NCBI RefSeq assembly: GCF_001904725.1 | Contig: NZ_MRCE01000015.1 | Coordinates: 62,001-126,000, forward strand | Reading direction: 5' to 3' | Origin: Phormidium ambiguum IAM M-71 | GTDB lineage: Bacteria > Cyanobacteriota > Cyanobacteriia > Cyanobacteriales > Aerosakkonemataceae | DNA length: 64,000 nt | In this document: positions 8,484 to 16,685 of the stretch, one piece after another | How positions within the stretch are numbered: the stretch's first letter is position 1 | Layout of the letters: each line of letters starts with the position of its first letter | The notes under the pieces: generated by a model | The model's database searches: none | What the model was told of the DNA's origin: nothing | What the model saw: the letters and a program-made list of their open reading frames with translations, nothing else | Made by a program: the position numbers and the translations under genes

Positions 8484-9773
8484 GTGAAAAGAGTTTTATC
8501 TGTTATTCTCGGTGGCGGCGCAGGGACTCGTCTTTACCCCCTAACCAAACTACGCGCCAAGCCAGCAGTACCCTTAGCAGGGAAATATCGCCTCATCGAT
8601 ATTCCCGTAAGTAACTGCATCAACTCAGAAATTTACAAAATCTACGTCCTGACTCAATTTAACTCAGCCTCACTCAACCGTCATATTGCCCGCGCATACA
8701 ACTTTGCTGGCTTCACTGATGGATTTGTAGAAGTACTAGCTGCCCAGCAAACACCCGAAAACCCCAACTGGTTCCAAGGTACTGCTGACGCAGTTCGTCA
8801 GTATATGTGGCTATTTGAAGAGTGGGACGTAGATGAATATTTAATCCTTTCGGGAGATCACCTCTACCGGATGGATTATCGTTTGTTTGTCGAACGTCAC
8901 AGAGAAACCAACGCTGATATCACCATCTCCGTTGTCCCGATGGACGAAAAACGTGCCTCGGACTTCGGTTTAATGAAAATTGATGACAACGGTAGGGTAG
9001 TTGACTTTAGCGAAAAGCCCAAAGGTGAAGCCCTCAAACAAATGCAGGTGGACACCCAAATTTTAGGGTTGAGCGCAGAAGAAGCCCTAAAGATGCCTTA
9101 CATTGCCTCTATGGGGATCTATGTCTTCAAAAAAGAGGTGTTGTTTAACTTACTCAACGCATACCCAAGTAGCACAGACTTTGGTAAAGAAATCATTCCC
9201 GCGTCATCGAAAGATCATAACGTTCAAGCCTACCTATTTAACGGGTATTGGGAAGATATCGGAACAATTGAAGCTTTCTATGATGCTAACTTAGCCTTAA
9301 CCAGACAACCCCGCCCGCCCTTCAGTTTCTACGACGAAACTGCTCCCATTTACACTCGTGCTCGTTACCTGCCACCAACAAAATTGTTAGATTGTCAAGT
9401 AACGGAATCAATGATTGGAGAAGGCTGTATCTTAAAAAATTGCCGCATCGATCATTCAGTATTGGGCGTGCGAAGCCGTGTAGAAGCTGGTTGTTTAATC
9501 CAAGACTCCTTAATTATGGGATCGGACTTTTACCAACCTTTTAGCGAACGGGAATCTGATTGCCATCATACTCAAGTCCCATTAGGAATTGGCGCAAACA
9601 CCACAATTCGGCGTGCGATCGTTGACAAAAATGCCCACATCGGTTGTGATGTTCAAATTATCAACAAAGACAATGTACAAGAAGCCGATCGAGAAAACCT
9701 CGGATTCTATATCCGTAGCGGCATTGTCGTTGTCTTAAAAAATGCCGTTATTCCTGATGGCACAATCATTTAG
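8484..9773 (+). CDS. glgC: Glucose-1-phosphate adenylyltransferase (ADP-glucose pyrophosphorylase)
   Basis: Makes ADP-glucose from glucose-1-phosphate and ATP, the committed step of glycogen synthesis in the cytoplasm. The start is set at GTG 8484, seven bases after GAGAGG, giving 429 residues (the length I know for Anabaena GlgC) and an N-terminus [19 protein letters not shown]; a longer frame from TTG 8463 is less likely. Visible are the nucleotide-binding GGGAGTRL loop, the [13 protein letters not shown] activator/substrate segment, the [11 protein letters not shown] motif, the catalytic [10 protein letters not shown] motif, the FSEKPKG substrate site, and the left-handed beta-helix C-terminal half ending [13 protein letters not shown]. 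Regulation by 3-phosphoglycerate and phosphate is expected from the family. The stop overlaps the next gene by 17 bases. Confidence 0.97.
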   Translation: MKRVLSVILGGGAGTRLYPLTKLRAKPAVPLAGKYRLIDIPVSNCINSEIYKIYVLTQFNSASLNRHIARAYNFAGFTDGFVEVLAAQQTPENPNWFQGTADAVRQYMWLFEEWDVDEYLILSGDHLYRMDYRLFVERHRETNADITISVVPMDEKRASDFGLMKIDDNGRVVDFSEKPKGEALKQMQVDTQILGLSAEEALKMPYIASMGIYVFKKEVLFNLLNAYPSSTDFGKEIIPASSKDHNVQAYLFNGYWEDIGTIEAFYDANLALTRQPRPPFSFYDETAPIYTRARYLPPTKLLDCQVTESMIGEGCILKNCRIDHSVLGVRSRVEAGCLIQDSLIMGSDFYQPFSERESDCHHTQVPLGIGANTTIRRAIVDKNAHIGCDVQIINKDNVQEADRENLGFYIRSGIVVVLKNAVIPDGTII

Positions 9774-10317
9774 TGATTCTCTAGATTCCCGACTTCTTCA
9801 AGAAGTCGGGAATCTGGGCATAACAAAACTAATTTTGTTGATCGGGCTTCCTGGTAGCGGTAAATCTACCCTAGCTCAACAGCTAATCACAGAAACACCC
9901 CACAGTTTGTTAATTTCCACAGACAATATTCGGGGTCAACTGTTTGGAGATGAAGCTATCCAGGGCCCTTGGTTACTAGTTTGGCGAGAGTTACGGCGAC
10001 AACTGGAACAAGCAGTTCTAGCGATTAACCAAGGACAAGCCACACTTGCCTTTTATGATGCTACTAATGCTGCCCGCCGCCAACGCAAAGATGCGATCGC
10101 TCTTTGCCGCGACACAGGCTTCACCCACATTACAGGATTATGGTTTGATACCCCCATTTGGCTTTGCCTCTCCCGCAACCGTCGTCGCCAGCGCCAAGTA
10201 CCCGAAGATGTCATTTTCCGAATGTACCGTCAACTACGCGATGCCCCCCCAAGTTTGGTAGATGGATTTAATGAATTAATTCGCTACCATCGTGGTGAAT
10301 TCATAATTGTGGAATAA
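9757..10317 (+). CDS. P-loop ATP-binding kinase-like protein
   Basis: 186 residues from ATG 9757 (an in-frame ATG at 9742 is also possible). Walker A is GLPGSGKST; then come a STDNIR segment, [17 protein letters not shown] and the arginine-rich lid [17 protein letters not shown]. This is the pattern of the polynucleotide-kinase/adenylate-kinase-like AAA_33 group, which phosphorylates small molecules or nucleic-acid ends; the substrate is unknown. It overlaps the 3' end of glgC by 17 bases, suggesting translational coupling. Residues about 10-20 ([11 protein letters not shown]) are encoded by a perfect 33-base palindrome that recurs elsewhere in the window as a non-coding repeat. The N-terminus is therefore repeat-derived, or the true start lies further in, for example a TTG close to the P-loop. 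Confidence 0.8.
   Translation: MAQSFSDSLDSRLLQEVGNLGITKLILLIGLPGSGKSTLAQQLITETPHSLLISTDNIRGQLFGDEAIQGPWLLVWRELRRQLEQAVLAINQGQATLAFYDATNAARRQRKDAIALCRDTGFTHITGLWFDTPIWLCLSRNRRRQRQVPEDVIFRMYRQLRDAPPSLVDGFNELIRYHRGEFIIVE
9783..9815. repeat. 33-bp palindrome, copy A, inside coding sequence
   Basis: Perfect palindrome: arms AGATTCCCGACTTCTT (9783-9798) and AAGAAGTCGGGAATCT (9800-9815) around one base. It is one of four copies of this family in the window (others at 13406, 22450 and 61416) and the only one that falls in an annotated reading frame. Confidence 0.85.
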
Positions 10318-10539
10318 CCGTACCAAACCGAACTTGCATACATAATCTATTTAAATGCACAATAAAAATGAGTCGATGTATACACCTATTCCCGCTCATT
10401 TTTTATCATCAGTGAAGGCTCGAACTATACCTAAACTGAGAGTCTAAAATAAAAAACTCTGCCAATAAAAATCATCTTAAGCACATAATAAATCAAGAGA
10501 AAATTAAAACTAATCTTTGCTTTATAGGAGACAAAATAA

Positions 10540-11574
10540 ATGGCTACCACTGACTTTAAAGACTATTATGCCGTTCTGGGAGTGAGTAAAACGGCCAGCG
10601 CCGACGAAATCAAAAAAGTTTATCGTCGCCTCGCACGAAAGTATCACCCAGACATGAACCCTGGTGATAAACAAGCCGAAGCCCGTTTTAAAGAAGTTAC
10701 AGAAGCCTACGAAGTCCTTTCCGACCCCGATAAACGCAAAAAATACGACCAATTTGGTCAATACTGGAAACAAGCTGACCAAGCATGGTCTACCGCTGGT
10801 GGCGCAGGCGCACCTGGAGTCGATTTTAACGGCTTTGATTTCAGTCAGTACGGTAGTTTTGATGAGTTCATTAATGAATTATTAGGTCGTTACAGCACTG
10901 GAACAGGAACTAGTACTGGCGGCAGACGTACCACTAATCGCACCTATAATTATCGCACTAGTCCAGGTGGACAAACTGGTTTTGGTGGCGGTTTTAGTGG
11001 CTTTGATGGCTTTGATAATCAAACAGCAAATGCCACCGCTGCTGATAGAGAAGCTAACCTTACTTTGACATTTTCTGAAGCATTTCATGGCGTACAAAAA
11101 CGTTTAGATTTAGGTACAGAAGTAGTTGATACGCGGATTCCCGCAGGTGCGAAAAAAGGCACTCGAATTCGTTTGAAAGGTAAAGGCTCTTTCAATTCTT
11201 TAAATCAACAACGTGGTGATTTGTACTTGAATGTGGAATTACAACCACATAATTTTTTTCAGTTTGATGGTGATAATTTAGTTTGTGAAGTACCAATTAC
11301 TCCTGATGAAGCTGTTTTGGGCGCACAAATAGAAGTTCCGACTCCCGATGGGTCTGTAAATGTTAATGTTCCGGCTGGGATTCGTTCTGGTCAATCTCTG
11401 CGACTGCGAGGAAAAGGTTGGCCTAATCCTAAAGGTGGACGCAGCGATTTAATGGTGAAAATTTCTATTGTTCCACCGAAAGAATTGAGTCAAACTGAAC
11501 GGGAATATTATGAAAAAATTCGGGCCGATCGCACTTTCAATCCTCGGAATAATCTGAAGCAAATCAAATTATAA
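10540..11574 (+). CDS. dnaJ: DnaJ-type co-chaperone without zinc finger (CbpA-like)
   Basis: 344 residues. The J domain occupies residues about 5-70 with the HPD motif in [10 protein letters not shown], which stimulates the ATPase of DnaK. It is followed by a Gly/Phe- and Thr-rich linker (about 85-165: [18 protein letters not shown]). Two C-terminal substrate-binding barrels follow ([17 protein letters not shown] and [17 protein letters not shown]). The CxxCxGxG zinc-finger repeats of class A DnaJ are absent, so this is a class B type. The ribosome binding site AGGAG lies 11 bases before ATG 10540. It appears to be a single-gene unit after a 222-base gap with no other recognisable element. 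Confidence 0.92.
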   Translation: MATTDFKDYYAVLGVSKTASADEIKKVYRRLARKYHPDMNPGDKQAEARFKEVTEAYEVLSDPDKRKKYDQFGQYWKQADQAWSTAGGAGAPGVDFNGFDFSQYGSFDEFINELLGRYSTGTGTSTGGRRTTNRTYNYRTSPGGQTGFGGGFSGFDGFDNQTANATAADREANLTLTFSEAFHGVQKRLDLGTEVVDTRIPAGAKKGTRIRLKGKGSFNSLNQQRGDLYLNVELQPHNFFQFDGDNLVCEVPITPDEAVLGAQIEVPTPDGSVNVNVPAGIRSGQSLRLRGKGWPNPKGGRSDLMVKISIVPPKELSQTEREYYEKIRADRTFNPRNNLKQIKL

Positions 11575-11642
11575 TTCAGTAGATTCCGATCGTCTAAATT
11601 GATTCATCTCAATTCAAAAATTTGAATGTTTAACTAATATCG

Positions 11643-12146
11643 ATGTCTGCACTGATTCCCATTTCCACCTTTTTTATTGGCTGTCACGGGTTACTGGCTC
11701 TGGGTTTATCTTATCAGGTAGTCATGGAACGTACCCGAACTCGCATTTGGCATGGCGCTACAACTAATGAAGTTGCTTCACAACCTGATTATTTAAAAAA
11801 CCCTAATGCTTGGGCTGCTTTTGTGGAGCAACTAAGCCAAAAAACTGTGGTTAAAAAAGAAGCAGATGACGGTTTGTTGCAGCGTAAGATGAGAGCGTAT
11901 GGCAATTTTATCGAGTATGTTCCGATCGCTTTATTGTTTCTGGTGGCGTTGGAATTAATGCAAGCTGCAACCGCATTAATTTGGATGCTTGGTGCAATAC
12001 TAATTGTGGCTCGGATTGCCCATGCTTGGGGATTGATTCAAACTTATGGGCCTTCACCAGGAAGAGCGATCGGCTTTTTCGGAACTTGGCTAGTTTACAT
12101 TATCGGTAGCATAGCTTGTCTCTACTACAGTATCCTGCATTTTTAA
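11643..12146 (+). CDS. MAPEG family membrane protein
   Basis: 167 residues with four hydrophobic helices: about 5-27, 90-110, 113-133 and 140-165. The MAPEG-like features are the loop after helix 1, the RMRAYGNFIEYVPIALLFLVALE segment around residues 82-106 (R-x-x-GNF-E-Y-P is the family signature) and ARIAHAWGL. The family includes membrane glutathione transferases and leukotriene synthase-like enzymes; in cyanobacteria a role in detoxifying lipid peroxides is thought likely but the substrate is unknown. It is on its own between dnaJ and a repeat at 12156. Confidence 0.85.
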   Translation: MSALIPISTFFIGCHGLLALGLSYQVVMERTRTRIWHGATTNEVASQPDYLKNPNAWAAFVEQLSQKTVVKKEADDGLLQRKMRAYGNFIEYVPIALLFLVALELMQAATALIWMLGAILIVARIAHAWGLIQTYGPSPGRAIGFFGTWLVYIIGSIACLYYSILHF

Positions 12147-12155
12147 TCTCATTCG

Positions 12156-12178
12156 TAGGGTGCGTTACTAACGCACCA
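12156..12178. repeat. GTAGGGTGCGTTA inverted repeat, copy 1
   Basis: GGTGCGTTA (12160-12168) faces TAACGCACC (12170-12178) across one base, preceded by GTAG. It sits between convergent genes (MAPEG and LysE) and may terminate both. A second copy with a longer loop at 62027-62060 intrudes into a gene. Confidence 0.75.
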
Positions 12179-12193
12179 TTCTACTAACCAAAA

Positions 12194-12823
12194 TTAATTT
12201 TTGATGATTAAGAATACTCCCACAGCTATCATGACACAGCCAGCAGCAATGTTTAGTCCTTTTGTAACGTTAGAACTAATCATTAATCTAGCTTTATTTG
12301 CCAGAAACGCATAACCAAGTTTTACACCGCCTACAGCTACTGTTGCGATCGCAATAATCATCCCAGCATCCCACCAAGAAACTTGAGAAAGATCGACAAA
12401 AGCTGGAAAAAACCCCAGATAAAATAACGTCGCTTTTTGATCGCCCAATGTAATAAACAATCCCGTCAAAAAACTCGATAACAAAGAAGATTGAACCACT
12501 TCCTCTGTTGCCAAACTTCTTGATTTTGACCTACATAAACTTATTCCCAAAAATATTAAATAAGCACCACCAAGGTATTTGATTAACACAAAAAAATTAC
12601 CCATCGTTTCCGCTAGAAACGACAAACCCCAAATAGCGATCGCTATAAAAATAATGTCACCTAACACTATTCCTATAGTCGTGAAAACACCATGAATAAA
12701 TCCAGAAGTCGCCGCTCTTGTGGAAACCGCCAAAACACTCACACTAGGAATAGCAGCTAACACAACCATCGCGCTGAATAATGCCACAATGCTGCTAAGT
12801 GTCATACTGGTTTGCATGAGCAT
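12194..12823 (-). CDS. LysE/RhtB family amino-acid exporter
   Basis: 209 residues with about six hydrophobic segments. The typical LysE start lies near residue 20 (AMVVLAAIPSVSVLAVSTRA, where the family has a conserved P-x-P-x-x region), followed by GFIHGVFTTIGIVLGD and LGGAYLIFLGISLCRSK. The family exports amino acids, homoserine lactones or similar compounds across the inner membrane. It lies nine bases downstream of the thiol-oxidoreductase gene at 12833-13366 on the same strand, so the two are probably co-transcribed. Substrate unknown. Confidence 0.88.
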   Translation of the reverse strand: MLMQTSMTLSSIVALFSAMVVLAAIPSVSVLAVSTRAATSGFIHGVFTTIGIVLGDIIFIAIAIWGLSFLAETMGNFFVLIKYLGGAYLIFLGISLCRSKSRSLATEEVVQSSLLSSFLTGLFITLGDQKATLFYLGFFPAFVDLSQVSWWDAGMIIAIATVAVGGVKLGYAFLANKARLMISSNVTKGLNIAAGCVMIAVGVFLIIKN

Positions 12824-12832
12824 GAATTTTAT

Positions 12833-13366
12833 TTAAACTTCTGCCAACAACTGCTCGATCGAAGCATTAGGTGATAAAAAAGAAAACAAATGTTTGTAAA
12901 CTAATTTACCTTCCTTATTTAATACAAATTGCGCTGGTAAAGGCGCACCTAAAGCTTGACCGACTTGATATTCTCGAAACACCCAGCAACTCGGATCGCT
13001 CAATAAAGGCATTTTTAAACCCAAGTCTTGCACAACTTTTTCACTTTGTTGTTTGTCAGTACTAGTAATCATTAAAACTGCTATTCCCCTGCTAGAAAAC
13101 CGTTCGTAGTTTTCATTCATTGCCTTAATGTGGGGATAACACAATGGACAGTATTGCTTTTCGGTAAAAATTCGCGTGAAATCTAAAATAACAGGTTGTT
13201 TGCCTCTAAAACTTGATAGTTTGACTAACTGACTATTGGTAATATCTAGCAATTCAAAATCTTTGGTAATTGTTCCTAATCGTAATTCATTATGAGCAGG
13301 AATTGGCAAAAAGTTACGGAAGAAACGTTCGTTGATTAAACCGCTAAAATCAGTGGAAGTCAGCAT
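12833..13366 (-). CDS. Peroxiredoxin-like thiol oxidoreductase with CxxC
   Basis: 177 residues of thioredoxin fold (AhpC/TSA-like). The active-site region reads LDFTRIFTEKQYCPLC, giving Cys73 and Cys76 in a CxxC arrangement that differs from classic peroxiredoxins (PxxxTxxC) and resembles the cyanobacterial PRX-like group. Other thioredoxin-fold marks are VLMITSTDKQQSEKV and the cis-Pro region APLPAQFVLNKEGKLVYKH. No signal peptide is visible. The likely role is thiol-dependent reduction of peroxides or disulfides in the cytoplasm. It is probably the first gene of a two-gene unit with the LysE exporter and sits beside a true 2-Cys peroxiredoxin on the same strand, separated by a palindromic repeat. 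Confidence 0.8.
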   Translation of the reverse strand: MLTSTDFSGLINERFFRNFLPIPAHNELRLGTITKDFELLDITNSQLVKLSSFRGKQPVILDFTRIFTEKQYCPLCYPHIKAMNENYERFSSRGIAVLMITSTDKQQSEKVVQDLGLKMPLLSDPSCWVFREYQVGQALGAPLPAQFVLNKEGKLVYKHLFSFLSPNASIEQLLAEV

Positions 13367-13405
13367 AATTAAACTATAAACTCGGTAACTTCTTAAAATT
13401 AATAT

Positions 13406-13438
13406 AAATCCCCGACTTCTTCAAGAAGCCGGGGATTT
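13406..13438. repeat. 33-bp palindrome, copy B
   Basis: AAATCCCCGACTTCTT (13406-13421) faces AAGAAGCCGGGGATTT (13423-13438) with one mismatch. It lies just after the 2-Cys peroxiredoxin stop on the minus strand and could act as its terminator. Confidence 0.85.
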
Positions 13439-13452
13439 AAAAATGCTAGGAA

Positions 13453-14064
13453 TTAAACAGAAGCAAAGTAAACTTTAGACTTAACAGGATCGGGTGTCAT
13501 AGTCTTTTCACCAGGTTGCCAACCAGCGGGGCAAACTTCATCTGGGTGAGTTTGAACGTATTGAATCGCTTTCAGAGTCCGCAATGTTTCTTCAACGCTG
13601 CGACCAAAGGACAGGTTATTGATAGTGGCGTGTTGAATTACACCGTCTTTGTCAATGATGAACAGACCGCGCAAAGCTACTCCGGCATCAGGATCGAGAA
13701 CGTTGTAAGCGGCGCTGATATCTTTTTTAATGTCAGAAACTAGAGGGTAAGCCAATTCACCCAATCCACCAGATTTGCGATCGGTTTGAATCCAAGCTAA
13801 GTGGGAGAATTCGCTATCTACGGAAACGCCCAGAACTTCAGTGTTGAGTGCTTTGAATTCTTCGTAGCGATCGCTAAATGCGATAATCTCAGTTGGGCAA
13901 ACAAAGGTAAAGTCCAACGGATAGAAGAACAACACTACATACTTGCCACGATAGTCAGACAGCTTGATTGATTTAAATTCTTGATCTACTACAGCTGTTG
14001 CATTAAAGTCAGGCGCAGATTGACCAACACGCAGACATCCTTCTGATGCGTAACTTAGAGGCAT
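13453..14064 (-). CDS. 2-Cys peroxiredoxin
   Basis: 203 residues. It reduces hydrogen peroxide and alkyl hydroperoxides using thioredoxin-type donors. Peroxidatic Cys56 is in [14 protein letters not shown] and resolving Cys178 in [11 protein letters not shown], the typical 2-Cys pattern; GGLG at about residues 98-101 and a C-terminal tail ending KVYFASV match eukaryote-like, overoxidation-sensitive cyanobacterial and plastid enzymes. The ribosome binding site AAGGAGAA precedes ATG 14064. The upstream leader (14065-14200) can fold into nested stems. The next minus-strand gene is another thiol oxidoreductase, so this is a small redox cluster. Confidence 0.95.
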   Translation of the reverse strand: MPLSYASEGCLRVGQSAPDFNATAVVDQEFKSIKLSDYRGKYVVLFFYPLDFTFVCPTEIIAFSDRYEEFKALNTEVLGVSVDSEFSHLAWIQTDRKSGGLGELAYPLVSDIKKDISAAYNVLDPDAGVALRGLFIIDKDGVIQHATINNLSFGRSVEETLRTLKAIQYVQTHPDEVCPAGWQPGEKTMTPDPVKSKVYFASV

Positions 14065-14123
14065 GAACTTTTCTCCTTAAAAATTAGGCTTCGACTTGTG
14101 CTCTTCTTGTATGTAATGTAGTA

Positions 14124-14187
14124 AAGACGGGGTTTACCTTTAAGTTTCTTGGGCTAACGAACCATCTCGGTTCGCCCACCTCGTCTT
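14124..14187 (-). promoter_or_regulatory. Possible structured leader upstream of the 2-Cys peroxiredoxin
   Basis: Two nested complementary pairs: an outer one of AAGACGGGGT (14124-14133) with ACCTCGTCTT (14178-14187), and an inner bulged one of GGGCTAACGAACC (14151-14163) with GGTTCGCCC (14168-14176). As read here it would lie in the 5' leader of the peroxiredoxin mRNA, but the palindromic nature also allows the opposite strand (leader of the debranching gene). No known riboswitch class is recognised. Confidence 0.35.
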
Positions 14188-14259
14188 ACCCTGGGGGCTA
14201 CTACTGTTTATTTACGAACTGTAACAACTATATCATACTCATAACGATTTTGACTAAAT

Positions 14260-16236
14260 ATGGAAAATCTAGATCGGCGAGAGTGGTTATTGACCAATGG
14301 GCTAGGTAGTTTTGCTTGTGGTACCGCGTGTGATGCCCGCACCCGCACCTATCACGGTTGGTTAATTGCGGCATTAAATCCTCCTAGCGATCGCACTTTG
14401 TTGCTTTCTCACTTGGAAGCAACCCTAGAAATTGCTGGTAAAACTTGGCAATTAGGCACAAATTTTTGGTCAGATGGTGAGATTTCCCCTTTGGGTTATC
14501 AACTTTTGCGATCGTTCACCATCGAACCGATTCCCACTTGGGTTTGGAGCGATGAAAATTGGCAGTTAACTAGACAACTAGAAATGCCAAATAGGTTTCC
14601 TAAATCGGGCGAAGAATTAGTTAATTATCAGTTCGATCAGAAAACTGTAATTCAATATATTTATCAAGGTCAAGAAACTGCTATCTTACGGTTAAAACCG
14701 TTAATTGCCGATCGCAACTTTCACCATCAACAAACTGCCACCCCAGAATTAAAATTCTCGCAAAAAGTTAGCCAAAACCGTGTACTTTTCCAAGCAAGAA
14801 ATCAAGATTGGCAAGGCGCAACTTGGCAGTTAACTTGGAGTAAAGGAAATTACCAAATAGCAGAATATTGGTATTGGAATTATTACTACCCTGAAGAAGA
14901 ATTGCGCGGATTAGGCGATCGGGAAGACCTCTGGTGTCCCGGTGAATTAACTATTAACTTGCAACCAGGCGATCGGATCGTATTAGAAGCCAAACTAGGC
15001 TGGGCAGACGAGCAGGGGAGAATTAATTCAACTACATCAACTATCCCCAGTCCCCAATCCCCAGTCCCCAGTCCCCAGTCCCCTATTCTCAATCAACTAC
15101 TTCGCGCTGCCGATCGATTTATTGTGTATCGCCAATCAATTTCCGGGCCAACTGTAATTGCGGGATATCCTTGGTTTAATGATTGGGGTAGAGACACCTT
15201 AATTGCCTTACCAGGTTTAGCACTAACAACAGGTCGATTTGAAATTGCTAAAGGGTTATTACAAACTTTCGGTTCTTATTGTAAATATGGTTTAATTCCT
15301 AACACATTTCCTGACCAAGGAAACGAACCATTTTATAATAGTATTGATGCGTCTTTGTGGTGGATCGAAACATTAGGACTTTACTTAGAAGCAACAGAAG
15401 ATTGGGATTTTTTAGTAACTCAATATCCTGTTTTTCGCCAAATTTACAAAGCCTTCGTTGCTGGTACTTTATTCAATATTCATATTGATGCGATCGATGG
15501 TTTACTAACTTGGGATGCACCAAATGTTGCTATTACTTGGATGGATGTAGTTATTAATGGAAAACCGATTACTCCTCGTTATGGTAAACCAGTAGAAATT
15601 AATGCTTTGTGGTATTCGGCTTTATGTTGGGCAATTAAATGGGCTGAAAAACTGTCAACTATGCAATCGGCAAATTCGGAAAAGTTATTGGGACAGCGCG
15701 ATCGTTATTTCGAAAAAGCCGAACAAGTTAAAAAATCCCTGCAAAAATACTGGAATCCTGAACAACAATATTTTTACGATACTATTTCCCCAGATGACCA
15801 ACCCGACCCGAAAATTCGTCCTAATGCCGTTCTAGCTTTATCCTCATATCATTGCGGATTTCCCCCAGAACAAGCCCGTCAAGTATTAGAAATAGCCAAG
15901 GAAAAACTGTTAACTCCTTATGGTTTACGCAGTCTCGCACCAGACGATTCTGATTATATTGGTTTCTATACCGGAGATTCACTTCACCGAGATAGTGCTT
16001 ACCATCAAGGCACAGTTTGGAGTTGGTTAATCGGCTGTTTTATTAATGCTTGGCAACGCTTTTATCAAACAGAACCTTTGCCGTTTGATTGGCAACCAAT
16101 GTTAGAACATTTCCAAAATCAAGCTTGTTTAGGTTCAGTTTCAGAAATCTTTGATGGCGACCCACCACACACTCCCCAAGGTGCTTTTGCTCAAGCTTGG
16201 TCAGTAGCAGAAGTGCTTCGTTACTTTCCCAAATGA
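14260..16236 (+). CDS. Glycogen debranching enzyme, amylo-alpha-1,6-glucosidase type
   Basis: 658 residues. The N-terminal domain (about 1-240) opens with the family hallmark REWLLTNGLGSFACGT and RTRTYHGWL. The C-terminal GH133-like (alpha/alpha)6 domain begins near residue 285 (LRAADRFIV), with GYPWFNDWGRDTLIALPGL, YNSIDASLWW and the late RPNAVLALSSY and YHQGTVWSWLIG motifs expected of this family. It removes alpha-1,6 branches during glycogen breakdown, so with glgC it places synthesis and degradation functions in one region. Odd feature: residues about 262-275 (IPSPQSPVPSPQSP) between the two domains are encoded by six copies of a heptanucleotide repeat. Confidence 0.93.
   Translation: MENLDRREWLLTNGLGSFACGTACDARTRTYHGWLIAALNPPSDRTLLLSHLEATLEIAGKTWQLGTNFWSDGEISPLGYQLLRSFTIEPIPTWVWSDENWQLTRQLEMPNRFPKSGEELVNYQFDQKTVIQYIYQGQETAILRLKPLIADRNFHHQQTATPELKFSQKVSQNRVLFQARNQDWQGATWQLTWSKGNYQIAEYWYWNYYYPEEELRGLGDREDLWCPGELTINLQPGDRIVLEAKLGWADEQGRINSTTSTIPSPQSPVPSPQSPILNQLLRAADRFIVYRQSISGPTVIAGYPWFNDWGRDTLIALPGLALTTGRFEIAKGLLQTFGSYCKYGLIPNTFPDQGNEPFYNSIDASLWWIETLGLYLEATEDWDFLVTQYPVFRQIYKAFVAGTLFNIHIDAIDGLLTWDAPNVAITWMDVVINGKPITPRYGKPVEINALWYSALCWAIKWAEKLSTMQSANSEKLLGQRDRYFEKAEQVKKSLQKYWNPEQQYFYDTISPDDQPDPKIRPNAVLALSSYHCGFPPEQARQVLEIAKEKLLTPYGLRSLAPDDSDYIGFYTGDSLHRDSAYHQGTVWSWLIGCFINAWQRFYQTEPLPFDWQPMLEHFQNQACLGSVSEIFDGDPPHTPQGAFAQAWSVAEVLRYFPK
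15044..15085. repeat. STRR heptanucleotide array (TCCCCAG)6 inside a gene
   Basis: Six units of TCCCCAG, TCCCCAA or TCCCCTA in tandem. The total of 42 bases is exactly 14 codons, so the reading frame of the debranching enzyme is kept. The unit matches the CCCCART heptamer known as an STRR in filamentous cyanobacteria; the same unit occurs intergenically at 56102, 56203 and 56697. Confidence 0.9.
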
Positions 16237-16246
16237 TTAATCTGAA

Positions 16247-16321
16247 TTAGTCTGCTTTAGTATTGGCAACATAAGCAAGAACATTAGTATCAAGATAAAT
16301 TAGTTTAGGTTCTGTTGCCAT
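16247..16321 (-). pseudogene. Remnant of a PIN-domain (VapC-type) toxin
   Basis: A 24-codon frame starting at ATG 16321, overlapping the antitoxin-like gene by 17 bases, reads MATEPKLIYLDTNVLAYVAN and then stops. LIYLDTNVLAY is the unmistakable first strand of a PIN-domain ribonuclease, with the first acidic metal ligand Asp in LDTN. The rest of the domain (about 110 residues with the other acidic ligands) is missing: only 10 bases separate the stop from the 3' end of the debranching gene. The toxin is therefore truncated and inactive. Confidence 0.75.
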
Positions 16322-16508
16322 AAAGCATACTACGATTAAAAGGTTGTAGGATTTTGCTTTCAAAAAACAACGGAGTTAGATCAATTTCTGATAGTTGTTC
16401 TTCTGTTAGATTCTGATGTTTATTGATAGCTCTAAATGTCTCTATCATTGCGTGAATCTGCTCGATTTGTTCAGAAGTAAGTCCAGTAATATCAAGAGTT
16501 TTAGCCAT
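16305..16508 (-). CDS. Probable orphan antitoxin of the broken PIN toxin
   Basis: 67 residues: a short N-terminal strand (KTLDITG), a helix with the motif LTSEQIEQIHAMIETF, and a C-terminal tail ending FFESKILQPFNRSMLYGNRT that could wrap a toxin. The small size, charged helix and 17-base overlap with a following PIN-domain start codon are typical of type II toxin-antitoxin operons, where the antitoxin comes first. With the toxin truncated this would now be a solitary antitoxin. Assignment rests mainly on the neighbour; the family itself is not recognised with certainty. Confidence 0.6.
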   Translation of the reverse strand: MAKTLDITGLTSEQIEQIHAMIETFRAINKHQNLTEEQLSEIDLTPLFFESKILQPFNRSMLYGNRT

Positions 16509-16685
16509 TTTGGATCGAGATTAAGATTTGTCGATATTCTAACTTAATTATCTTTATCTAACTGATAAATTTTCTCTCTCTTAAGATACTCATCTTTGAG
16601 CTTTAGGTATTCTCTCATAGTTGCCTCATAGTATAATTATGGTTGAGATTAGCATCAGTTTGTAAGCTTCTCAAAATTACCAGTT

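Noticed and set aside
8420-8614. Plus-strand frame overlapping the glgC start
   Set aside because: Out of frame with glgC, overlaps its strongly conserved N-terminal coding, no domain.
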